From JACOMS01 sp051252005 (lineage in GTDB: Bacteria; Pseudomonadota; Alphaproteobacteria; Caulobacterales; Maricaulaceae), in the NCBI GenBank assembly GCA_051252005.1, contig JBPOEZ010000004.1, positions 62,001 through 126,000 on the forward strand: a DNA stretch of 64,000 bases. The letters are read 5' to 3'. This document shows positions 8,112 to 16,718 of the stretch, one piece after another (the first letter of the stretch is position 1; each line of letters begins with the position of its first letter). The notes below the pieces were generated by a model. The model did not search any database, had not been told where the DNA came from, and was given only the letters and a program-made list of their open reading frames with translations. The position numbers were made by a program, and so were the translations under genes.

Positions 8112-11100
8112 CTATTTACGTTTGAGCGGCCACCATCCCCGTTTTTTCTTGGAATCATCCGCCGTGCTATCACCTTGCGGTTTTGGCTCAGGCGTTGCCG
8201 CTTCTGTAGGCTTAGTTGCCGCTGGTTTCGCCTTAGGCGCGGCTTTTGTCACGGGTTCAGTTTTTTTTTCTGACGCGTCCGTTTCCTTTTTAGGCGCTAC
8301 TTTTTTAGGCGCGGCTTTCTTGGGCGCGGCTTTGCGGGCAGGGGCCTTCTTCCTTGCCGCAGGTTTCGGCTTTGCCTCTGCATCGGATTTTTCCTCAACC
8401 TTTGGCGCCGCTTTCTTAGCCGGAGCTTTTTTAGGGGCTGCTTTTTTCGGTGCAGCCTTTTTAGCGGGTGCCTTTTTTGCCGCTGGCTTTTTAGGCGCCG
8501 CTTTACGGGCAGGGGCCCTCTTACGCGCTACTTTTTCCTCTGCAGGCGCTTCGGCGGCAGTTTCAGCAGGCGTTGACGGTTCTGCGTCTGAATTGCGCGT
8601 TGGCGCCTTTCGTCTGCGGCTCGTCGAGGCTGCTTTCGCTTTCACCGGCGTTTTTGCGCGGGGCCTCGCAGGCGCCTTTACGGCTTCTGTTGAAGATGTG
8701 TCTTCATCTGTAGCCGGCTTTGGCTTGCGAGCCGGAGCCTTGCGGCGTGCAGCTGAACGCGGTTTGCTTGAACGCTCACCATCATCAGAGGCCGCTTTGG
8801 CAGGCGTCTCTTTCTTCTCTTGGCTCTCGGGCGTATCGCTTTCAGGTTTTGGCTTCCGGCTTGGCGCTTTGCGGCGTGCTGTGGAGCGGGCTTTTTCGGG
8901 CTTATCGTCAACCGCTACTACTTCAGCGTCTGCCTTTGCCGGTGCTGGTTTTCTCCGTCCGCGTTTAGGCGCAGCGTCTTGATCGCCGTCCGTGCTATTC
9001 GTCTCGCCGTCGGCACCGGATTTAGCAGGCTTACGGCGTCTACGGCGTGGTCTCTTACCTTCAGACGTATCGTCTATGTCGCTTTTAGTGTCTTCGGAGG
9101 AAGGGGCAGACTTTTGAGTGTCGCCATCCTCTTGAGACTGCGTATCTTCACCGGAGTTTTCCGCGTCTGGCTTACGGCGACGTCCGCCTCTGCGGCCTCT
9201 GCGTCGGCGTTTGCCTTGGCCTTCATCATCTTTGTCTGAATCAGATTTACTATCGGCCTTCTGGCCTTTGTTCTTATCGGATGCAGTCTCATCCGCGCCT
9301 TCGCCGTCATCTTCAGGTTTGTCGCGTTTGGTGTTGCGGTTGTTTTGATGACGGGCTTTATCCGCTTCGCGTTCCTGCTTCTTGAGGTCTTTTTCAATAG
9401 CAATAAGCGGATCTTCAGCGCCAGAGTCGGCAGATTCTAGAACTTCCACTTCGAAAGCCGGACGGATCAGCGTGTCATCGCCGACAAGTTCCGTGAACAC
9501 ATTAAACTGTGTGTCCACAGATGTAAGAAGTTCGCGCTTTTCGTTAAACACATAGAGCGCGACATCAGGCGCAACTTTTAAGCGGATACGCTTAGCTTTG
9601 CCGCGAACGCCGATTTCTTCAACGGCGCGAATGGCACGTAGGGCGCTAGATTCGATTGTGCGCTTGCGGCCAACGCCCGCGCAATGATCACAATGCGCTG
9701 TGGAGCCTTCGAGAAGGCTGCGGCGGCGGCGTTGCCGCGAAATTTCCATGAGGCCGAACTGTGAAATTCGGCTGTTTTGAACACGTGCGCGATCTCTAGC
9801 GAGAGCGTCTTTCATACGTTTCTCAACGGCGCGGTTATTGCGGTTCTCGTCCATGTCGATGAAGTCGATGACGATTAAGCCCGCGAGGTCACGAATACGC
9901 ATTTGGCGCGCAACTTCTTCTGCGGCCTCAAGGTTGGTTTTCAGAGCCGTGCGCTCTACGTTCCGTTCTTTTGTAGAACGGCCTGAGTTAACATCCACAG
10001 ACACAAGCGCTTCTGTTGGGTGGATAACCAAATATCCGCCGGATTTAAGCTGAACGACAGAGTCGAGACTGTCTTCGATCTGGCTTTCAACATGGTAGCG
10101 CAGGAATAGCGGAATGTCTTCTTTGTAGGCTTTGACGTTCTTTGCGTGGCTCGGCATGAGCATCTTGATGAAGTCTTTGGCCGTCTTGTAGGCTTCGTCG
10201 CCTTGAACGAGAACTTCGTCGATGTCTTTATTGTAGAGATCGCGGATCGAACGCTTAACCAAATTGCCTTCCTCGTGAATGAGGGCAGGGGCAATGGAGC
10301 TTAGGGTCGTATTGCGCGTGGTTTCCCACAAGCGGCAGAGATAGTCATAATCTCGTTTGATCTCTAGCTTCGTGCGTTTGGCTCCGGCCGTGCGGACGAT
10401 GACACCCATGCCTTGAGGAACGTCGAATTCAGAGACAACCGATTTGAGACGTTTACGGTCAGCCCCGTTTGGAATTTTGCGGGAAATACCGCCGCCGCGA
10501 GGCGTGTTAGGCATCAATACGCAATACCGTCCAGCCATAGATAGGTAGGTTGTCATTGCCGCGCCTTTATTGCCGCGTTCTTCTTTGACAACTTGGATCA
10601 GAAGGATCTGGCCGCGCTTGATGACTTCTTGAATTTTGTAGCGGCGGCGCGACATACGCTTTCGGCGAGACGTGGCTGTTTGCGTTTGCTCGGCAACGAC
10701 ATCTTCGTCTTCAGCAACGGTTTCAACATCGTCATCATCGCTTTCGTCGCCGTCAGCTACGCTGTCAGTTTCTGCCGTGTCGGCATTACTGATGTCTACT
10801 GCGTCCGTATCGGATTCGGCATTTTCAGCGTCTTCTTCAATGGCTTCGTCTTCGGCAATGTTTTCCGCTTCTTCCGCTTCTAAAAGCGCAAGACGGTCTT
10901 CGTAAGGAATTTGGTAGTAATCAGGGTGGATTTCGGAAAAAGCGAGAAAGCCGTGACGATTGCCGCCATACTCAACAAACGCGGCTTGCAGTGACGGTTC
11001 GACCCGTGTGACCCGCGCTAAATAGACATTTCCGCGTAATTGGCGTTTATTGCTGCTTTCAAAATCAAGTTCTTCGATCCGTGATCCGTTGACGATAACC

Positions 11101-11150
11101 ACCCGCGTTTCTTCCGGGTGGGATGCATCGATAAGCATTTTCTTTGACAT
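8112..11150 (-). CDS. rne: Ribonuclease E
   Basis: A large endoribonuclease (1,012 residues from the chosen start) that processes rRNA/tRNA precursors and drives mRNA decay. The S1 domain lies near the N-terminus, split by an acidic insert (about 95-165). The catalytic core contains the metal-binding Asp segment IVIDFIDMDENRNN and the Zn-link CDHC. Residues about 590-1000 are a disordered scaffold with Arg-rich patches (RRRGRRGGRRR) and many KAPAKKAAPKK-like repeats, ending GWWPLKRK. I start at the ATG at 11150 because GGAGA lies 5-6 bases upstream; an ATG four codons earlier has no such site. A structured leader precedes it. Confidence 0.96.
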   Translation of the reverse strand: MSKKMLIDASHPEETRVVIVNGSRIEELDFESSNKRQLRGNVYLARVTRVEPSLQAAFVEYGGNRHGFLAFSEIHPDYYQIPYEDRLALLEAEEAENIAEDEAIEEDAENAESDTDAVDISNADTAETDSVADGDESDDDDVETVAEDEDVVAEQTQTATSRRKRMSRRRYKIQEVIKRGQILLIQVVKEERGNKGAAMTTYLSMAGRYCVLMPNTPRGGGISRKIPNGADRKRLKSVVSEFDVPQGMGVIVRTAGAKRTKLEIKRDYDYLCRLWETTRNTTLSSIAPALIHEEGNLVKRSIRDLYNKDIDEVLVQGDEAYKTAKDFIKMLMPSHAKNVKAYKEDIPLFLRYHVESQIEDSLDSVVQLKSGGYLVIHPTEALVSVDVNSGRSTKERNVERTALKTNLEAAEEVARQMRIRDLAGLIVIDFIDMDENRNNRAVEKRMKDALARDRARVQNSRISQFGLMEISRQRRRRSLLEGSTAHCDHCAGVGRKRTIESSALRAIRAVEEIGVRGKAKRIRLKVAPDVALYVFNEKRELLTSVDTQFNVFTELVGDDTLIRPAFEVEVLESADSGAEDPLIAIEKDLKKQEREADKARHQNNRNTKRDKPEDDGEGADETASDKNKGQKADSKSDSDKDDEGQGKRRRRGRRGGRRRKPDAENSGEDTQSQEDGDTQKSAPSSEDTKSDIDDTSEGKRPRRRRRKPAKSGADGETNSTDGDQDAAPKRGRRKPAPAKADAEVVAVDDKPEKARSTARRKAPSRKPKPESDTPESQEKKETPAKAASDDGERSSKPRSAARRKAPARKPKPATDEDTSSTEAVKAPARPRAKTPVKAKAASTSRRRKAPTRNSDAEPSTPAETAAEAPAEEKVARKRAPARKAAPKKPAAKKAPAKKAAPKKAAPKKAPAKKAAPKVEEKSDAEAKPKPAARKKAPARKAAPKKAAPKKVAPKKETDASEKKTEPVTKAAPKAKPAATKPTEAATPEPKPQGDSTADDSKKKRGWWPLKRK

Positions 11151-11534
11151 GTAAGTCTCCAAGATGCCTCATGTCTCTCCTCGGTCGCGCCAAGAGGGCT
11201 GCGGAAGATGGAGAGAGAGGCGTAAGTGTTTGAATAATTGAATGTTTCGCAGCGCAGACAGCTCCATCGGATCTTTCCGAATGTCTAACATATTGAATGA
11301 GCTCAGTGCGCATGGTTAACCTGTGTGATGTGCCGATTGGCACGATTATCGCCGCGTTCATGTTATTGGGGAGGGGCTAAAGTAAGCTCTAAATCACCCG
11401 CTGACTCTCCGGCGTTGAGCTTGTCTGCACCATTTTGCAAGCATGCGCAAAGTATTTTGTGTGAAAAACCCGCAATTCCTTTTTTCTGGTAACCTAATTT
11501 TTAGTCTCTACCCGTTATCAAGTTTTTGTTTACT
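11151..11534. other. Divergent leader region between rne and the amidase
   Basis: This 384-base gap separates the divergent rne and amidase genes. On the rne side it holds a long imperfect hairpin (11166-11221) just before the ribosome-binding site. The amidase side is AT-rich (about 11455-11530). No convincing coding sequence or RNA gene is seen, and I could not assign unambiguous -35/-10 boxes. Confidence 0.6.
11166..11221 (-). promoter_or_regulatory. 5'-UTR hairpin of rne, candidate autoregulatory element
   Basis: Two paired blocks, GCCTC (11166-11170) with GAGGC (11217-11221) and TCTCTCC (11174-11180) with GGAGAGA (11210-11216), give a 12-bp stem with a 3-base bulge. Inside it CGC-GCC can pair with GGC-T-GCG. 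It ends about 15 bases upstream of the rne start codon. In E. coli, hairpins in the rne leader let RNase E cleave its own mRNA; a similar role here is inference. Confidence 0.5.
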
Positions 11535-12755
11535 ATGTTTATAAGAGGCAACGTGTACCGTTTTATTGGAATTTTATGCGGCATCTGGATGATGCTCGGT
11601 GCGGTCTCGGCTGAAACCGTGTCTGGTGTGACCTATGTGGTTTCCGGTCAAGAAACCCATATTTCCGTTCATATGTTAAACGCAGCCACGCCGCCCAAGA
11701 TATTTCAGCTCGGCGGCGATAGCCCGCGTGTGGTCCTTGATTGGGAAAACGCCGACATTGGAGCTACGCTTCCGCAAAGCCAGCCATCCGTATCAGCTCA
11801 TGTTAAAGGCTTGCGCCACGCACAGCACGGCGAAAACGGCGTTAGGCTAGTTTTTGATTTGGAAAACGGCGCGAGCCTTTTATCTCACGCCTTAGCGCCC
11901 GGTACGGTGAATCTCCAGATACAAGGGGTAACAAAGGTGAAAACCCGAGGCGTGCCGCCCGTGCAGGCTACGCCGACGACAACCACGCCAACAGCATCTC
12001 GTTATTTTGAAAGCCAAGTGCCGTATCCCCGTTTAAAGCCCTCAGGTTCCCGTGCCCAGGTCACAGCGATAGCAAAACCTAAGAAACCAGTCATTGTTAT
12101 CGACGCAGGTCATGGAGGGCGAGACCCAGGATCAATTGGTAAGCGCCAAGGGACGTATGAAAAAATCATTACGCTAAAAGCCTCCAAAGAACTGAGAACT
12201 CAATTGTTGGCGACAGGGCGGTATGATGTAATCATGACCCGTAGCGGGGATAGCTATGTTGATCACGAAGAACGCATCAGGATCGCGCGCGCGGGCGGCG
12301 GGGATTTGTTTATATCTATTCATGCGGACTCGACTAAAACAAGCACAGCGCGCGGGGCGTCAGTCTATACATTGGCTGACCGCGCGAAGAAGCGGACAAA
12401 AGAAATTATCAACACGCAAAATTGGGTGATGGATGTTGATTTGACAGAGCAGAGCGACCCTGTGGGAGATATCCTCGTGGACTTAGCACAGCGCAAAACC
12501 ATCTCTCAGTCGACGAAGTTTGCTGATGCACTTATTGATCAACTTTCTGGTTCAACCCGTTTGATCGGGAATACTCACCGAAGGGCCGGTTACTTCGTCT
12601 TACTTGCGCCCGACGTTCCTGCTGTGTTGCTGGAGCTTGGATTTTTGTCCAATAGCCACGACGAAGTGCTACTACGGTCGCCATCACATCGTAAAAAAAT
12701 GATGGGATCGGTTGTGACTGCCATTAATGGGTACTTTGACAATCAAAAGCCGTGA
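11535..12755 (+). CDS. amiC: N-acetylmuramoyl-L-alanine amidase with AMIN domain
   Basis: A periplasmic zinc amidase that cuts the amide between MurNAc and L-Ala during daughter-cell separation. A signal peptide ends near VSAETV, an AMIN domain (about 30-135) targets it to the septum, and the Amidase_3 domain covers about 185-400. Zinc and catalytic motifs are IDAGHGG, GTYEKII, FISIHAD and LLELGFLS. The start is uncertain: the ATG at 11535 is used, but a GTG at 11553 has AAGAGG at proper spacing and would still leave a signal peptide. It precedes PBP1A and prfB, a conserved alphaproteobacterial order. Confidence 0.93.
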   Translation: MFIRGNVYRFIGILCGIWMMLGAVSAETVSGVTYVVSGQETHISVHMLNAATPPKIFQLGGDSPRVVLDWENADIGATLPQSQPSVSAHVKGLRHAQHGENGVRLVFDLENGASLLSHALAPGTVNLQIQGVTKVKTRGVPPVQATPTTTTPTASRYFESQVPYPRLKPSGSRAQVTAIAKPKKPVIVIDAGHGGRDPGSIGKRQGTYEKIITLKASKELRTQLLATGRYDVIMTRSGDSYVDHEERIRIARAGGGDLFISIHADSTKTSTARGASVYTLADRAKKRTKEIINTQNWVMDVDLTEQSDPVGDILVDLAQRKTISQSTKFADALIDQLSGSTRLIGNTHRRAGYFVLLAPDVPAVLLELGFLSNSHDEVLLRSPSHRKKMMGSVVTAINGYFDNQKP

Positions 12756-12869
12756 CGGCGCGAAAGTAACCGCCTATACAACGCTTGGAATCGCAAAGGT
12801 CACATTCGCGCCCTATTTTTGCAACATTTGGCGGGTTAAGTGTCTTGAGTTCGTATTACGTGGAATAAA

Positions 12870-15590
12870 ATGAAAAAACTCCTCTCATATTTTCAATGGA
12901 AATATATCAAATGGGTGCTGGCCGTCGGCAGTTTTATCGGTGTTGCCATAGCGATATTTGTCGTCGTTTACGTGGTGCGAGTCACAAAAGATTTGCCAAG
13001 CGTTCAGGTTTTGAGAGAGTATAAACCGCCAGTTATGACCCGTGTCCACGCGGGCGACGGAAAACTCATTACCGAGTTTAAAAAAGAAGCCCGTGTTTTC
13101 GTACCTGTCGAAACTATGCCGAAAAGCCTTCAGCATGCGTTCGTCGCAGCAGAAGACCAGCGCTTTTATGAGCATAACGGCTTTGACGAAAAAGGCTTCG
13201 CCCGTGCGATGCTTGCCAATGTTGGCCATGTCTTGAAAAACGAACGCCTTGAAGGCGGCTCCACGATCACTCAGCAAGTCGCAAAGAACTTTTTCGATGA
13301 TGGACGTACCATCGAACGGAAAGTGCGCGAGATTGTCATTGCGGGCCGGATTGAAAAAGCGATGGATAAAGATCACATCCTCGAGCTTTATCTAAATGAG
13401 ATCTACTTTGGCCGAGGCGCTTACGGCGTGGCGGCGGCGTCGCTCAACTATTTCGGCAAGCCGATGAAAGACTTAGATCTTGCGGATGTGGCCTACCTTG
13501 CTGTTCTCCCGAAGGCGCCGAATAATTACCAAGTCACAGATCCAGCAAAAAAGGAACGGGCATTACGCCGCCGGAACTACGTTTTGTCTCGTATGGTTGA
13601 AGACGGGTATGCGGATGAAGCCGAGGCAGAAGAGGCGAAGACAAAAGACATTGAAGTTGTCGACCGCTTTGACGGCGAAGAATATTTGGCGGCTGAGTAT
13701 TTTGTCGAAGAAGCCCGTAAGAAAATTTTCGATATGTACGGCGAAGATGAGCTCTATGAAGGCGGGCTCTCTATTCGGACAACACTGGACACTAAAATGC
13801 AGCTCGCGGCGCGGCGCGCCTTGCGTAACGGCCTAGAAGCTTATGACCGCCGCCACGGCTACCGCGGCGCTATCGGGCATTTTGATGATTTCACAGATTG
13901 GAAAACGCGCCTTGCCGAGTTTGAAGCGCCAAGAGACATTGATGATTGGCGCAAGGCGCTTGTTATGGAAGTGGAAACTGCATCCGCAAAACTCCGCTTT
14001 GACGTTACCAAAGAAAATGACGCGCTTGCAGAAGGCGAAGAGAAAATCAGCGATGAGGGCACTCTAACGCTCGAAGGCGCGAAATGGGTTGCCCCGGGAA
14101 AGATCAATAAAGAAAGCGGTAAAACGAGCTTGAAGCTAACCGACGTGGTTAAAGTCGGCGACATTATTTTAGTACAACCTGCCAAAGATGAGGGGACCTA
14201 TAATTTACGCCAAGTACCTGAGGCCAATGGCAGTATTATTGCGATGGACCCGCACACGGGGCGCGTTCTTGCGATTGTCGGCGGCTACAGCTTTGCTCAA
14301 AGCCAGTTCAATCGCGCCACGCAGGCAAACCGCCAGCCGGGGTCGTCCTTTAAACCTTTCGTTTATGCTGCCGCGCTTAATAACGGCTTCACGCCCGCAT
14401 CGCAGGTTCTTGACGCGCCCTTCGTCATTGCACGGCAGGATATTAAGTGCGACGAAAATGAAAGCGGCGTGCTCGAATTGCGCAGTACAGATGAAGATGG
14501 CCAAAGCCCTGATGCGGAGGAAGAGGCTGCTGAAAATGATGAGTGCGAACGGTTCTACAAGCCAAGCAACTATGCGGCAGGCCGCTTTTACGGGTTGAGC
14601 ACTTTGCGCCTCGGTCTCGAAAAGTCTCGAAACGCTATGACCGTCCGTTTGGCCAATGACATCGGCATGGCGCCGATCATGCGTTATGGCCGTGAGTTTG
14701 GTATTTATGACGAAGTAAAGCCAGAGCTCGCTTGGGCGCTAGGCGCGGGCGAAACAACGCTTATGCGCCTCGCCAAGGCTTACTCTATTCTTGTAAACGG
14801 CGGCAAAGATGTAACGCCTAACTTAATTGACCGCGTCCAAAACGGTGCTGGCGAAACTATTTTTGTCAGCGAAGGCAAACGCTGCGAGGCGTGCTCGGTG
14901 CCTGAGTGGGACGGAGCGTCACCGCCGGAACTACCCGATGAGCGCAAAGTCATCATTGATCCGGTGACCGCTTACCAAGTCGTCTATATGATGAAAGGTG
15001 TGGTTGATAACGGAACTGGCGTGTCTATTCGGTCATTGGGGCGTCCCCTTGGCGGTAAAACGGGTACGACCAATGATTATCTCGATGCGTGGTTTATGGG
15101 CTTTTCGCCTGATTTGGTCGCCGGTGTTTATGTCGGTTATGATACGCCAAAGCCCCTCAATAATGAGGCAGGCGCTACAGCCGCTGCGCCTATTTTCAAA
15201 GAGTTCATGGGCGAAGTCCTTAAAGATCAACCGATTGTACCGTTTCGTATCCCAGAAGGCGTCACGCTAGCGCCGGTTAACCGCAATACGGGCGAGCCGT
15301 CCTATATTGGCGCGCCGAATTTTATCTTAGAGGCGTTTCGCCCCGGAACAGAGCCTAAACTCGGCGGCCTATCGTCAACCATTCGCGTGGGTAGCGGTAC
15401 GGATTCATTCGGCGGCGGGTTTAGCGCGCCGTCTACCGTTACGGGGAGTGAAGACGGCGCAAAAGAGGGCGGCGCAGTCGTTTCTACGCCTGAGACTGGG
15501 GCAGAGGTCGGGCCTGACGGAACGACGAATGACCCCGCGCCCAAACCTAAAAAGCCTAAAGAAGAAAATATTGATGACGGGCTATACTAA
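12870..15590 (+). CDS. mrcA: Penicillin-binding protein 1A, bifunctional peptidoglycan synthase
   Basis: A 906-residue class A PBP that polymerises and crosslinks peptidoglycan. One N-terminal membrane helix (about 16-38) is followed by the GT51 glycosyltransferase domain (EDQRFYEHNGFD, GGSTITQQVAKN, and LELYLNEIYFGRGAYG). An OB-like insert (about 300-450) precedes the transpeptidase domain, with the nucleophile in SSFK, then KSRN and KTGT. The C-terminal 60 residues are low-complexity Pro/Lys/Asp. It lies 114 bases after the amidase on the same strand, and prfB begins 9 bases after its stop. Confidence 0.96.
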   Translation: MKKLLSYFQWKYIKWVLAVGSFIGVAIAIFVVVYVVRVTKDLPSVQVLREYKPPVMTRVHAGDGKLITEFKKEARVFVPVETMPKSLQHAFVAAEDQRFYEHNGFDEKGFARAMLANVGHVLKNERLEGGSTITQQVAKNFFDDGRTIERKVREIVIAGRIEKAMDKDHILELYLNEIYFGRGAYGVAAASLNYFGKPMKDLDLADVAYLAVLPKAPNNYQVTDPAKKERALRRRNYVLSRMVEDGYADEAEAEEAKTKDIEVVDRFDGEEYLAAEYFVEEARKKIFDMYGEDELYEGGLSIRTTLDTKMQLAARRALRNGLEAYDRRHGYRGAIGHFDDFTDWKTRLAEFEAPRDIDDWRKALVMEVETASAKLRFDVTKENDALAEGEEKISDEGTLTLEGAKWVAPGKINKESGKTSLKLTDVVKVGDIILVQPAKDEGTYNLRQVPEANGSIIAMDPHTGRVLAIVGGYSFAQSQFNRATQANRQPGSSFKPFVYAAALNNGFTPASQVLDAPFVIARQDIKCDENESGVLELRSTDEDGQSPDAEEEAAENDECERFYKPSNYAAGRFYGLSTLRLGLEKSRNAMTVRLANDIGMAPIMRYGREFGIYDEVKPELAWALGAGETTLMRLAKAYSILVNGGKDVTPNLIDRVQNGAGETIFVSEGKRCEACSVPEWDGASPPELPDERKVIIDPVTAYQVVYMMKGVVDNGTGVSIRSLGRPLGGKTGTTNDYLDAWFMGFSPDLVAGVYVGYDTPKPLNNEAGATAAAPIFKEFMGEVLKDQPIVPFRIPEGVTLAPVNRNTGEPSYIGAPNFILEAFRPGTEPKLGGLSSTIRVGSGTDSFGGGFSAPSTVTGSEDGAKEGGAVVSTPETGAEVGPDGTTNDPAPKPKKPKEENIDDGLY

Positions 15591-15599
15591 GAGAGCATT

Positions 15600-16716
15600 A
15601 TGCGGGCGGATATAGAACAATTTCAAACTTCCATCGAGCAATCCCTTGTGTTGCTTAGGAGGCGTCTTTGACTGGGAGCCATCAGAACGGCGACTAGCCG
15701 AACTCAATGCGCTTGCCGAAGACCCCAAGCTTTGGGATGATCCTCAAGAAGCGCAAAAGCTGATGCAGGAGCGTAGTAAGCTTGAAAGCGCTTTTGAGAG
15801 CATCAACGCCATATCTACGGATTTGTCCGAGACACTCGAACTTGCTGAACTGGCCGATATGGACAGCGACGAAGCGCTCTTGGAAGAGGCGGCTGTCGTG
15901 CTCGCGCGCTTGCAGAAAAAGGCCGAAGCAGCGGAGCTCGAAGCTTTAATGTCGGGCGAAGCTGACGGCAATGACTGCTTTGTCGAAATCCACCCCGGCG
16001 CAGGCGGCACAGAGGCGCAGGACTGGGCGGCTATGCTTTTGCGCATGTATGTGCGCTGGGCCAACGCTCACGGCATGAAGGTGGATATCCTCGAAGAGCA
16101 AAGCGGTGACGAAGCGGGTATCAAATCAGCGACCATTAAAGTCAAAGGCGTGAACGCGTTTGGCTGGCTCAAGACCGAATCCGGTGTTCACCGCCTTGTG
16201 CGTATCTCTCCGTTCGACTCGAGCGCGCGGCGTCATACCAGCTTTTCCAGCGTCTGGATTTACCCCGATATTGATGACACAATCGATGTCGACATTAATG
16301 AAAGCGATTGCCGCGTCGATACATACCGCGCGTCTGGTGCTGGCGGACAGCACATCAACAAAACGGATAGCGCGGTCAGGATCACGCACGAACCTACAGG
16401 AATAGTTGTGCAGTGCCAAAATGACCGCTCACAGCATAAGAACAGGTCGCAAGCGTGGGACATGCTCCGCGCACGACTGTATGAGCGGGAGCTTCAAATT
16501 CGCGAAGATGCGGCGCAGGCCGAAGCGGATTCGAAATCAGATATCGGCTGGGGCCATCAGATCCGCTCCTATGTTTTGCAGCCCTATCAGCTTGTTAAAG
16601 ATTTGCGAACAAGTGTTGAGACATCGGACACAAGCGGCGTCTTGGATGGTGACCTTGATAAGTTCATGGCCGCCGCGCTCGCCTTGAAACTCGCGCGGCC
16701 TACCGACGAAGAATAG
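15600..16716 (+). CDS. prfB: Peptide chain release factor 2, made by programmed +1 frameshift
   Basis: RF2 releases nascent chains at UGA and UAA stops. The gene starts at the ATG at 15600 and reads 23 codons (MRADIEQF...LLRRRL) to an in-frame TGA at 15669-15671. The rest continues in the +1 frame as DWEPSERR. The site has the hallmarks of the known RF2 autoregulatory shift: AGGAGG, a short spacer, then CTT-TGA-C. Low RF2 slows UGA decoding and permits the shift. Downstream domains are normal: the specificity tripeptide SPF in RISPFDSS and the catalytic GGQ in GAGGQHINK. The total is close to 370 residues, normal for RF2. This is not a broken gene. Confidence 0.96.
15657..15672 (+). promoter_or_regulatory. 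prfB recoding site (+1 frameshift signal)
   Basis: AGGAGG at 15657-15662, then CGT, then CTT (15666-15668), TGA (15669-15671) and C at 15672. The internal Shine-Dalgarno-like block three bases from the CTT slippery codon, with TGA followed by C as a weak stop context, matches the classical RF2 frameshift cassette. The ribosome slips from CTT to TTT and continues with GAC. Confidence 0.95.
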
Positions 16717-16718
16717 GC

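Noticed and set aside
8104..8982. 292-codon plus-strand open frame rich in Gly, Ala and Phe
   Set aside because: It is the antisense of the Lys/Ala/Pro repeats in rne; no ribosome-binding site and no family features beyond codon mirroring.
15600..15671. prfB as a pseudogene because of the early in-frame TGA
   Set aside because: The TGA sits in the classical AGGAGG-spacer-CTT-TGA-C recoding cassette, and the GGQ and SPF motifs downstream are intact.
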